DNA of 23,536 nucleotides from the NCBI GenBank assembly GCA_003254885.1, contig QANT01001505.1:1-23536 (forward strand), written 5' to 3'. How positions within the stretch are numbered: position 1 is the first letter of the stretch; the number at the start of each line of letters is the position of its first letter. A program made the translations under genes and the position numbers. The DNA comes from Purshia tridentata (taxonomy: Eukaryota > Streptophyta > Magnoliopsida > Rosales > Rosaceae). Positions 1 to 13,753 of this stretch are shown in pieces. The notes under the pieces are model-generated. The model did not search any database. It saw nothing but the letters and a program-made list of their open reading frames with translations, and had not been told where the DNA came from.

Positions 1-99
1 ACGGAGAGAAGTGGAGTGCAAAAATCACCTCCCTTTTTTTATGTATAAATACATCAAAAATAGCATAAAAGCTCATCCTTTTTTTTTCATATCTAAAAA

Positions 100-317
100 A
101 TTGTTACTATCATACAGTAACAATCACCTTATTGTTACTGTCTGACAGTGACAATTTTATTGTTACTGTTTGTTAATTTATTGTTATTGCCAAGTAATAA
201 CAATTATGAATTATTATTATTTGACAGTAACAATGATCAGCCAGTAACAATCACTTTAGACAAAATAGTAACAACCATGACTTCACTTATAAATTGTTAT
301 TGTTTGACAGTAACAAT
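100..317. repeat. Cluster of five 25-bp imperfect palindromes
   Basis: Five 25-bp near-palindromes lie at 100-124, 131-155, 180-204, 210-234 and 293-317. Each has a left arm close to ATTGTTACTGT and a right arm close to ACAGTAACAAT around a short centre; the 210-234 copy has a decayed left arm. A lone left arm sits at 159-169, and further right-type half sites (CAGTAACAATCAC) lie near 242 and 325. The equal length of the copies is seen directly. Whether they are remnants of a foldback transposon or protein-binding sites is unknown. Confidence 0.7.
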
Positions 318-376
318 GATCAGCCAGTAACAATCACCTTAGACAAAATAGTAACAACCATAACTTCACTTATATT
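211..376. repeat. 83-bp tandem duplication
   Basis: Positions 211-293 and 294-376 are two adjacent copies of an 83-bp unit that differ at only a few positions, for example CACTTTAG against CACCTTAG and CATGACTTC against CATAACTTC. Each copy includes one of the 25-bp palindromes. No coding content is visible. Confidence 0.8.
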
Positions 377-1580
377 TCAATTCTATGTAAAAAATTGGCA
401 AAAAGTCTTACATATTAAACCAATAAATATGACATAATTACAATAAACCAAATCTTAAGCCCAATAATAAATTAAATCCAAATGAAATCATATAATCCAA
501 ACAAAAATGAAATCAACGATTATTTTGGAGTGCCAAAATCTAAAACCCCAATTCAACGGCAGTTTAGCTATGTTTCCAACTACTTCTTTGCTTTTCTTGA
601 TCTACAGCAAAATATTTAAACAACTATTAATCAAAGGTATCATGTTAAAATATTTTATGAGATGCACTTTGTAAATTAGAAACATAATATTTAGAGCATG
701 CTGCTCCAGCGTCACAAAGGCACACGCCCATTTTTCAGCAAGCAAAGAGATAGACATGAGATTGAAAAGCAGAGTCTACACAAAAAGAACTTTACTTTTG
801 GCCATCAATTAGGTGCAGCTAAAAATTACATGGGCGATGGGTCTTTCATCATATTCTTTTTCCTTTCTCTTTTCTTAAAATGACTTTTTCAACTTCATGT
901 AACCAATTAAAGGCACACACTACTACATGATCTGCTGCTTGTAGGATTAAAGAAACCCAAAAACTATAATTGAGCTAAAATGGTGAAAGGAACTTGTAAA
1001 AGTCTATGAGAGCGATGAGGGGTCAAGTAGTGAGGGAAGAGACTGATACAATAATCCAACCAGTAGATGTTCTTCACTGACATAGATCGACGGCGCCGAT
1101 AGCAGATTAGCAAGCACCTTGAAGGCGAAAGAGAGAAGGAGAGAGTGATGGGAGAGCAGGGGTTGGCGGCTGAAGAATGAGGGCAGCGTAAGTGAGGAGA
1201 GAGAAATGAGAGAAATATCTGCTTGTTTGAAATGGGAAATGAAAGAGATGGAGAGAGACAGAGTGAGGGTTAGGAAAAAATAATGTGGGCCGGGGGAAAA
1301 AAAAGGTGGGTCGGATAGAAACTAACAGGACCTGTTGGGAAGCCTAATTAAATTGGTGGACCATATAAGAAGAAGGTAGTCTAAATGGGTGTTTCAATAA
1401 TTATCTCTTGATTTTTTTTTTAATGGGCCTGCAAGTTTTTTTCTTTTTAAAAAATTAATAGTATAATTATTTGTAGTTATTTTTTAATGTAATTGTATTT
1501 CTAAAATTCAGTTTCAATTTTAGTATAACATTATTTTTGCAATATAGTGTAACTATTTGTTCAGCGTAACTGTATTTTTG
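377..1580. other. Upstream region without a recognised gene
   Basis: No convincing reading frame is present. The stretch 1000-1300 is purine-rich (GAGAGA, GGAGAG runs) and, read on the minus strand, looks like a pyrimidine-rich leader similar to a plant 5' UTR, but I find no protein match downstream of it on that strand. The rest is AT-rich. It may be decayed transposon sequence. Confidence 0.4.
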
Positions 1581-1584
1581 GGCG

Positions 1585-1654
1585 CGCGTCAGTCCATGTC
1601 AGCCCACGTGTCAGTTTGCGTCAGAGCGCGTCAGTGCACGTCAGAGTGCGTCAG
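1585..1654. repeat. Array of seven GTCAG motifs with about 10-bp period
   Basis: GTCAG starts at 1588, 1598, 1610, 1620, 1630, 1640 and 1650, giving spacings of 10, 12, 10, 10, 10 and 10 bp. Most copies are preceded by C, so the minus strand reads CTGACG, containing the TGACG core bound by TGA-type bZIP factors. A CACGTG G-box core overlaps the third unit. The array is far more GC-rich than its surroundings. It begins about 670 bp upstream of the BAM4 start codon. Regulatory use is inference; it could simply be a transposon-borne minisatellite. Confidence 0.75.
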
Positions 1655-2005
1655 AAGGGCAAAAGAGGTATTATAAGTTTTAGAGGGTTTTGAGAGAGTT
1701 CCTAGATAGGTAGGACCTTAAGAAACGTTTGTTGATAGTTAGGGGGTTTAGAAAAAATTACCCGTATAAATAGAGGATTCGGTTTTTTTTTTTTTTAAAT
1801 GAAATGTCCTCAATTGTCATTTTAACATAATTTTCCATTCAAATATTAAATTGGTGTCGAGTAAAATACGAAAAATTGTCGAGTACCAATATAAATGAAC
1901 CGGGGTGGGAATAGTGCCACTCAATATTAATTTAGTCTAGTACAATTGAGCCAAGCTACTAGTCTGATGAGTGACGAGTGATGAAGAGTGATCAAAATAC
2001 CAGAA

Positions 2006-2021
2006 AACAAACAAACAAACA

Positions 2022-2058
<37 letters not shown>

Positions 2059-2160
2059 ATCATCAGTTTGATTAAATTTTTTGTTTCAAACAAACAAACA
2101 AACAAATATATATATATATATATATATATCTATCATCAGTTTGATTAAATTTTTTGTTTC
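2006..2160. repeat. Tandem duplication containing (CAAA)n-(AT)n
   Basis: Two adjacent copies, about 2006-2087 and 2088-2160, each consist of a CAAA run, an (AT)n run and the same tail ending in TTTTTTGTTTC. They differ mainly in the number of AT units. The block ends about 100 bp upstream of the BAM4 start codon, so it occupies the proximal promoter or leader. Confidence 0.85.
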
Positions 2161-2257
2161 AACTTTCAACTAATAATCTAATTTTGTAGAAATATAATAG
2201 AGGAGTTTCTTTCAGAGCCTCAGCTCTCTCTCTCTGTGAAATTGAGAATTGAGATCG
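2161..2257 (+). promoter_or_regulatory. Putative BAM4 leader and proximal promoter
   Basis: Between the AT duplication and the ATG at 2258 lies a pyrimidine-rich stretch (CTCTCTCTCT, 2224-2234), typical of plant 5' leaders and Y patches. TATAATAG near 2192 could serve as a TATA-like element, as could the long AT runs just upstream. The transcription start cannot be fixed from sequence alone. Confidence 0.35.
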
Positions 2258-7253
<4,996 letters not shown>

Positions 7254-7711
7254 AGCACCTCAAAAACCCAATGTAACCATTACATTTGACTGAACAATCA
7301 AGACTAACTGTCTCCCTACCCTATTATTTTTTAGAGGGGTGGATGCAGAAGCTTTGTAACTTCCTAATATATTGACTGAAATAACCTTGTGTGTTTGGGC
7401 GCTCATGAGACCTGTAGTTCAAATATGAAATTATGAAAGTCAAAGTAACTAAAGTCTATCAAAATTTAATCAAAGTCTATCAAAATTTAATCAATAAATA
7501 GCCTGGATTAGGAAAGTGATTAGGAGAGGATCCAGATCTTTTGACTAAGAAATAAGTTGTCCAATTTTTTTAAAACTACACTAAAACTATGCCGTTTTGT
7601 TGGAATCAAACATATACTCACATTCCGATCTTTCTCTATGTAAGTACGCAATTCCATCTTCCCACGACAACCCAAACAAATACTACAAAACTAACATTTC
7701 AGCAAAGAAAA
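7254..7711 (+). other. BAM4 3' UTR and flank
   Basis: The stretch after the TGA is AT-rich. A canonical AATAAA lies at 7493-7498, immediately after a perfect 21-bp tandem duplication (7451-7471 and 7472-7492, unit AAAGTCTATCAAAATTTAATC-like). This could be the polyadenylation region, although 240 bp is a fairly long 3' UTR and nearer A-rich signals could be used instead. Confidence 0.4.
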
Positions 7712-7716
7712 ATAAG

Positions 7717-7883
7717 AGTTAGCGTGTAATTAGTTGTGTAACTAGCTAAATTAGTGTGTTAGCGTGCAATTAGCATGTAGTTAATATTGCTAGCTGTAGA
7801 GTTAACCTTATAGACTTACCAAATTGGTAATCTATACTGTGTATAAATGTATTCTCTGAGATATATGAAAACAACAATTCAGC
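7717..7883 (+). repeat. 5' LTR of copia remnant (3' end truncated)
   Basis: It matches 10189-10352 with roughly eight substitutions and three small indels by eye, including a 5-bp insertion near 7803. It stops at TTCAGC, about 13 bp before the end of the complete LTR. The expected terminal TG has become AG. Confidence 0.85.
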
Positions 7884-10180
7884 CTATTTTTGGTTGTGTG
7901 TGTTATGTCCATGATCACTCTCTTCATAGTGATAAGCTTAATCCTTGGGCTCTTCGGTGTGTCGTTCTTGGTTACTCTAATTCCCAAAAAGGATATAAGT
8001 TTTTTCATCCCCCTACGAGTAAATACTATGTGTTTATGGATGTTCAGTTCTGTGAATGAGTGTCTTATTTTATTGGGGATATTTCTTTGGTTCCTCTTCC
8101 ATGAGAGATTAGTAGTAAGGAAAAGGAACAATTATGGTTGGGAGAAAAGAGATTGTGAATTTCGGGTAAGGGGGAGGATCCAGTTGCTTTGGGTGAGGAG
8201 GAGATCTCTCCTGATCCTATGGAAGAGGTTGGATTCGAACCCAGAGAGCGTAGGGATGAAAGGCCAGCTAGGTCTTTCCAAAAGGGTTATACAAGAAGGA
8301 ATAAGAATTCAACTGTTGCCGAGCTTCCTCCTGATTCCAGTACTCCTCTTAATGATAATACCATACCACGAATGATTCTTCCAAGATTGAGTCTGAGTTA
8401 CATGTCTCTTCTCCTATAGCCTTAAATCTTAATGTATCTTCTAATTCTATAACTTCATATTCTGCTGACCTGAATTCATGAGTTGGTGGTCAGGATAGGA
8501 GATATCCTCTTCGTCATCGTAAAGAGCCTGATAGGTTTGGTTTTTCCTAATCATCTTCTAATGTCACTTATCTCATGTCTGACTTTGTCTCTTATCATCA
8601 TTTGTCTAAATCTCACTTAGTTTTTGCCCTTCAATTATCCTCTGTGTCTATTCCTAGTCATTTTCAAGAAGCTCTTGGAGACCCTAAGTGAAAATCTGCT
8701 TTGGTAGAAGAAATGAAGGCAATCCAGAAAAACTCTACTTGGGAGATGGTCGAGTTACCTCGAGAAAATAAGACAGTGGGCTGTAAGTGGGTGTTTACAG
8801 TGAAGTATAAGTCAGATGGGATAGTTGACAGGTACAAGGCTTGATTGGTTGCTAAAGGTTACATCCAGACTTATGAGATTGACTATCATAAGACATTGAC
8901 TCCTGTGGCCAAGATGAACATTGTTAGGATTATACTCTCTCTTACAGTTAATCTAGACTGGCCGTTACGACAGTTTGATGTAAAAAATGTCTTTTTTTAT
9001 GGTGATCTGGCAGAGAAAGTGTATATGGATCCTCCTCTGGGATTTACACCAAGAGGAGGTAAAGTTTGCAAGCAGAAGAAGGCACTGTGTGGATTGAAAT
9101 AGTTGCCAAAGGCTTGGTTTGGTAGATTGAGCTACTCAATGAAGAAGTATGGTTTTAAGCAAGCCTTGGCTGATCATACCCTGTTCTATAAAAGGGATGG
9201 TGAGCATATTACCTTGCTTATTGTTTATGTTGATGACATGATTGTTATAGGCAGTGACATAAGTAAAATAAAGATGCTACAAAAATATTTAGCCAAGGAA
9301 TTTGAAATGAAAGACTTGAGAGTTCTAAAATACTTTTTGGGCATTGAAGTATCTCGGTCCAAGCAAGGACTTTTTCTCTCTCAACGGAAGTACATTTTAG
9401 ATCACTTGGCTGAAACTAGTAACTCTGCCTGTGAACCTGTGGATACTCCTATTGAGGTGAATCTTGGTTTGACTATCTACCCTGATCAGATTCCAACAAT
9501 CGAAGAGAGGTATCAGAGGTTAGTGGGGAAGTTGATCTATCTAGCTCATACTAGGCTTGACATACCATATGCCGTTAGTGTTGTGAGTCACTTTATGCAT
9601 AATCCGAGTGACTAACACATGGATGCAGTGAATCGTGTTTTGGCTTATCTGAAGTCCTCTCCAGATAAAAGTGTTATGTTCTCCAAACATGATCACCTAG
9701 ATATTGTGGGATATACTGATTCTGACTTTGCTGGATCCAGATTGGATAGAAAGTCTACTTCAGGGTATGTCTCATTTGTTGGAGGCAACTTGGTAACTTA
9801 GAGGAGTAAGAAAAAGAATGTGGTATCGCTATCTAGTGCAAAAGCGAAATACCGTGCCTTACATCATATGACTATTGAGATTACGTGGCTCAAAATTCTC
9901 TTGGGTGAACTTGGGTATGGTCCTAAAAAACGATAGTGCTATTTTCTGATAACATGGTGGCTATTGAGATTGCTAATAGTCCTGTGCAGCACGACTGAAC
10001 CAAGCACATTGAACTTAACAGGAACTACATCAAGGATAATCTAGATTTCGGTGTGATAGAGGTTCCTTATATTACGAGTGCAGATTAGTTGGCTTATGTG
10101 ATGACTCTCAGTGTTGCTAGTGGTCCATTCCATAAATCGCTATCCAAATTGGGCATGTGTGATATCTATGCACCAACTTG
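7884..10180 (+). pseudogene. Decayed copia pol (integrase tail, RT, RNase H)
   Basis: The first block (about 7884-8058) is the integrase C-terminal region with LGYS and QKGYKFFHP. After a diverged linker, reverse transcriptase runs from about 8665 to 9370, including GCKWVF, RQFDVKNVF and the catalytic YVDDM at 9226-9240. RNase H follows with TDSDFAGS and KSTSGY (9715-9765). In-frame stops interrupt it at 8689, 8842, 9100, 9613 and 9799. A one-base frame change occurs around 9925-9935, with further stops at 9996 and 10086. The motif usually written SSAEAEYRA reads SSAKAKYRA. It is not expressed as a functional polyprotein. Confidence 0.9.
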
Positions 10181-10188
10181 AGGGAGAG

Positions 10189-10365
10189 AGTTAGCTTGTA
10201 AATTAGCTGTGTAACTAGCTAAATTAGTGTGTTAGCATGTAATTAGCATGTAGTTAATACTCCTAGCTGTAGAGTTTATAGACTTACCAAATTGGTAATC
10301 TATACTGTGTATAAATGTATTCTTTGAGATATATAGAAAACAACAATTCAGCATATTCTTCAATT
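10189..10365 (+). repeat. 3' LTR of copia remnant
   Basis: This 177-bp LTR begins AGTTAGC, just after the GAGGGAGAG polypurine tract, and ends CTTCAATT against the ATAAG target duplication. Both terminal dinucleotides differ from the canonical TG and CA, presumably through mutation. It contains TGTATAAATG near 10310, a possible TATA element. Confidence 0.85.
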
Positions 10366-10975
10366 ATAAGAAAGATGGAAATGAATATAGCAAATACCAC
10401 AAAACTAACTTTTCAGCAGAGAAATATAAGAAAGATGGAAATGAATATAGCAGGAAAGAGGAGAAAGCAATATCATTCAAAAGCTTAGCAGAAAGTTATT
10501 TGTGAGCCACAATAAATATTTAGACACTAAGCACATTACAACTGCAAAGTTTATCCCACAGTGAGGGCTCTTCCTATAGTCCACGAATTTATGAACACTC
10601 TTGTTCCTTTGGAAAAATGGTAACTGTTGATGCAAAAATCCGTCGATGACTCTGGCACGCAACTTAAATGCGGGTTGTTGATGACGTGGTGAGTTTGAGC
10701 GATCAAGCGGACGATCCGAACGTGTCAGCTGATCAGTTTCTGGGCTTCTTCCTGCACGAATGAACGAAAAAGGGCACCGGTGTGGTACCGGCCAGAGATA
10801 CTCCGATGGCAAAGTCAGAGGAATGCAGGGAAGAAGATGCAAGAAATGCTGAATAGCACAACTAGAGCTTGGGAAGAAGATGAAGGAAAAGAGGTAAGGT
10901 TTCTGGGTAAATGTTGCTAGAGCTTGGGCTGGTTTTTTCAGATTTCTGTCTGTCCCTTTGCCTTGTGGTTATGCT

Positions 10976-10987
10976 CTTATTTATAGG
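10976..10987 (-). promoter_or_regulatory. TATA box of the solo LTR
   Basis: The minus strand reads CCTATAAATAAG, close to the plant TATA consensus. It lies 660 bp into the LTR in its transcription direction and supports the minus-strand orientation. Confidence 0.55.
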
Positions 10988-11219
10988 CAAAGGGACTGGG
11001 ATATTTAGGCTGGCTAGTAGGTTTAATCATGGCTAATCATAGATCTTGGAGGCTAAGCTTGCAGGGTAGGTTTGGGTTACTGACAAGTTTCTCATTTAAT
11101 GCCAGAGGGATGTCTGCAAGTTGCATGCATTAAATGGAAAGCAATACAGAGTCGATGGGCCATAAATGCAAAGCATAAAGTTACCTTCGGAGTGTCAGGC
11201 GCAATAACTATCATCTGAG

Positions 11220-11590
11220 TTTGCGTTCGGCTCGGAATATGATGAGTTGAAGTTGATCAATCCGATCCGAATAGGGCTTTCAGTGGTGGTTGACCTACAA
11301 GGAAGTTCAGTATATCCAGGAAGTGTTCGGCTCGGAAGACAGCTGAATCCGATCCGAACAATGGGATGGAAGAGCTACCGAACAGGCAGTTTGACGAAGG
11401 AAGACACTTAACTACACTCCGATCCGAGCTCAACTTTCCGATCCGAACCGATGATGAGTTCTACAGACCTTGCCTCTGACCATAAGTCGACACGGTTGGT
11501 TCGGATCGGATCCAACAGTAAGATCCGATCCGGTGAGGTTGCTTCGATGGACCGTTGACCATGGGTCGTGGGACGGAAGTCGGATCCGAG
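11220..11590. repeat. CGATCCGA / TCGGATCG motif cluster in LTR U3
   Basis: TCCGATCCGAA-type motifs occur near 11270, 11350, 11417, 11437, 11500 (opposite strand), 11523 and 11580 (partial). The related TTCGGCTCGGAA occurs at about 11228 and 11322. All lie upstream of the LTR TATA box in the minus-strand orientation, where enhancer repeats are common. Confidence 0.6.
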
Positions 11591-11752
11591 GTCCCACGTG
11601 TTCAGCATGTTGACCGTTGACTTGAGTGGGGGTGTTATCCCCAAACAGTAACTTCCCACATTGCAGTCTTCAAGAGCTAGACGTGGTGGAAACAATTCAA
11701 CCATTGGGTGCTTCCTCATGGTTTCTTTCATAATTGCATCAATAAGCTCTGT

Positions 11753-12104
11753 TTTTGTTTTTGTAACTGTACATAAAATGGGTTTTTTTCATTGCTGGAT
11801 GGAATCAAAGTGGAAACAAGAAATGAGAACTAGACCACATTACATCAGTTTAACTTATTAATATTCCAAGAATTATTAAACCACATTTGTCACTATACTG
11901 TAGTACCAAATGCAACAACTAAATGTGTGTGTATATATATTTATATATATAAAGAAGAAAAAAAAAACCACTGTTCTTGTATATAGTACCAACTACATGC
12001 ATGAAGCTTGAACAAAGGCCAAAAAATATAAAATGTGTAAGTTGTTAAGGTTTTATGTAACTGTGACCAAGCAAATACCGATTACATTCTTCTCTCTCCA
12101 ATGA
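11753..12104. other. AT-rich spacer
   Basis: No gene or complete element is recognised. It contains an AT microsatellite-like stretch (about 11931-11952) and a short poly-A run. Sequence just above 11750 may be the remains of an intron of the P450 relic. Confidence 0.4.
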
Positions 12105-12112
12105 GCCAAGGC

Positions 12113-13517
12113 TAGGGTTGGGGAACCGAATCGAACCGAAAATGATGAACCGAGTATCGAATCGAACCCTCCAATTAGCCTCCATGGAGACCGAGATCGA
12201 AATCGAAAATTTGGTAAACTAAATACCGGCCGTACCGAGAAACCGGTTCGGTTTGGCTTGAATCAGGCCTTTACCAAACATAAATTGGGCTACAATTTTA
12301 AGCCATTTTGTAGCACTTTGGGTCATTTTTGTATCATTTTGATATCAAACCTATAATTTAAAAAATATATAGTTTTAAATTTATATAATACATTTCTATT
12401 TAAATATAAGTAAAAATACCCTAAATCATATTATCCTAATATATATACCCTAAACCTTATACAATGATATTTAAATCCTATACCTTATATGTTGTATTTG
12501 TATGATTGTAGCATCTTACTATGATATACCTTATAATCTTATTATCTCATACCTCAACTCTATTGTGTGTTTTAACAAAAAAATTATTAGTTTAACTTGA
12601 AATAAGGTATTAGAGTTTGGGGTTTGGGTTTTTGATATATTATATATGTTTTATAATTTATATAAAACATATAATTTACATATACTAAATTCTAAACCGA
12701 ATAGCCTATACCTCATATCCTAAATCCTAAACCTTATTGTAAGTTTTAACCAAAAAAAAAAAATAAATTTATTAGCTTCAATTGAAATACGGTATAAGAT
12801 ATTAAGAATATATAATTCAACTTGTATGATTCAATTAAAATAATTATAAAATATATTTTATTATCTAATATATGGTTCAATTGATATATAAAATATAGAG
12901 TTAATTACAGAATGGTCCACTTATTATTCGCTAAGTTTCGTTTTGGTCCACAAATTTTTTTAAATGTCATATTGGTCTATGAATTGTCTGAAATTTCTAT
13001 TTTGGTCCAAATAAGGCAAAATTGGACAATTTTGTCCCTTAGTTTTGTACCAATGAGTTGAATTTGAGGGATAAAATTGTTCATTTTGGATCAAAATGGA
13101 ACACATCAGATAATTACTGGACCAAAATGAAACAAATTAGACAATTACTGGACCAATATAGAACTTAAAAAAATTTGTGGACCAAAATGAGACATAACGA
13201 ATAATAAATGGACCATTTTTGTAATTTCCTCTAAAATATATTTTATTATTTAGAATATAGCTAGGTTAATAGTAATTTTATTATTTAAAATGTTAAATGT
13301 GTATAAATATATGAAGATTAATAATTTTTATATATTCAATTCGGTTTGGTAAATCAACGATTCTAGATTATGGGAACCGAGACCGAAACCGACATCCCCA
13401 GTTCGGTTCAGTTATCGTTATCTCAGTTCCAGTTCTACTCGATTCCGGTTCTCTTGGTATCGTTAGCACCGATTTCAGAGTGATTCCTGTTTTTTCAATC
13501 AAACTTAACCAGCCCTA
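12113..13517. mobile_element. Probable hAT-type non-autonomous element
   Basis: The left end TAGGGTTGG and the right end CCAGCCCTA form a 9-bp inverted repeat with one mismatch. They are flanked by GCCAAGGC (12105-12112) and ACCAAGAC (13518-13525), which match at 6 of 8 bases, as expected for an aged 8-bp hAT duplication. Subterminal regions are rich in ACCGAA and TTCGGT motifs on both sides (12125-12260 and 13335-13480), typical of hAT transposase-binding zones. The interior is AT-rich with no transposase and hosts a second element at 12898-13231. Short termini and an imperfect duplication limit confidence. Confidence 0.55.
12898..13231. mobile_element. Mutator-like MITE with long inverted repeats
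   Basis: The 334-bp element has long terminal inverted repeats. Both ends read inwards as GAG, an ATTAC-type core and then AATGGTCC, and the similarity continues through TTTTGGTCCACAAATTTTTTTAA-like sequence for well over 100 bp. It is flanked by the perfect 9-bp duplication TAAAATATA (12889-12897 and 13232-13240), the length typical of Mutator-like insertions. There is no coding capacity. It is nested inside the hAT-like element and therefore younger. Confidence 0.85.
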
Positions 13518-13644
13518 ACCAAGACTGTAAATAATCAAACTCTTTATGAACTCTGGGTTTTGCAAATCATAAATACTAAGTCTATTAGTTTTTCTGAGCA
13601 GCAAAAGTGATGCATGCAAAAACGTGATGGGAAGAATCAGAACC

Positions 13645-13650
13645 TTTATT
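13645..13650 (-). terminator. Likely poly(A) signal of the copper ATPase gene
   Basis: AATAAA on the minus strand lies about 105 nt past the stop codon, a normal distance for a plant 3' UTR. The hAT-like element ends only about 130 bp further on. Confidence 0.5.
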
Positions 13651-13753
13651 TCTACTTATAAATTGGAGTACATGTACACATTCATTGCTGCTACAATGAG
13701 TAAGTGAAGCAACAACTATAGTTTGAAAAACTAGTCAAATGTAAGTAAGACTG

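Larger units (their letters stand above)
7717..10365 (+). mobile_element. Degenerate Ty1/copia LTR retrotransposon
   Basis: Direct repeats of about 170 bp bound a decayed pol region, and the target duplication ATAAG flanks them (7712-7716 and 10366-10370). The PPT-like TTGAGGGAGAG sits directly before the right LTR. The internal order is integrase tail, reverse transcriptase and RNase H, which is the copia order. About half of the usual element is missing: the left LTR runs straight into the end of integrase, so primer-binding site, gag, protease and the integrase core are gone. Numerous stop codons make it non-autonomous and inactive. Confidence 0.9.
7677..10450. repeat. 60-bp tandem repeat split by the copia insertion
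   Basis: An intact 60-bp unit lies at 10391-10450. A second copy is split: its first 40 bp are at 7677-7716 and its last 25 bp at 10366-10390, the two parts overlapping by the 5-bp ATAAG target duplication. Joining them restores the same unit with few mismatches, so the tandem duplication predates the retrotransposon. Confidence 0.8.
10625..11647 (-). mobile_element. Solo LTR (1,023 bp, probably Ty3/gypsy)
   Basis: The segment starts TGTTGATG and ends CCAAACA on the plus strand, so it has canonical TG...CA ends, and it is flanked by the perfect 5-bp duplication GTAAC (10620-10624 and 11648-11652). Removing it with one GTAAC copy restores the P450 reading frame, which is strong independent support for both boundaries. 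On the minus strand the order fits an LTR: a U3 rich in CGATCCGA motifs, a TATA box (CCTATAAATAAG, 10987-10976) and a U5 ending GCATCAACA. No internal retrotransposon coding is left. Gypsy assignment rests on overall LTR character and is tentative. Confidence 0.88.
10545..11748 (-). pseudogene. Cytochrome P450 fragment interrupted by a solo LTR
   Basis: On the minus strand, 11748-11648 encodes a typical A-type plant P450 K-helix region: the ExxR motif appears in MKETMRKHP, followed by PPRLALEDCNVGSY. Beyond the LTR insertion the frame resumes at 10619 with HFSKGTRVFINSWTIGR, the conserved stretch following the K-helix, then breaks down near 10565, where GRDP..W is expected. A possible splice acceptor (CAG) precedes residue one of the fragment at 11751-11749. 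The N-terminal half, I-helix and haem-binding cysteine loop are absent, so this is a gene relic. Subfamily cannot be decided. Confidence 0.75.

Noticed and set aside
698..883. 61-codon open frame upstream of BAM4
   Set aside because: It has no family resemblance and poly-Phe low-complexity codons at the end; it is no longer than expected by chance in this region.
11408..11731. 107-codon minus-strand open frame as a single gene
   Set aside because: Only its first part is P450; the rest is LTR sequence read through after the insertion junction.
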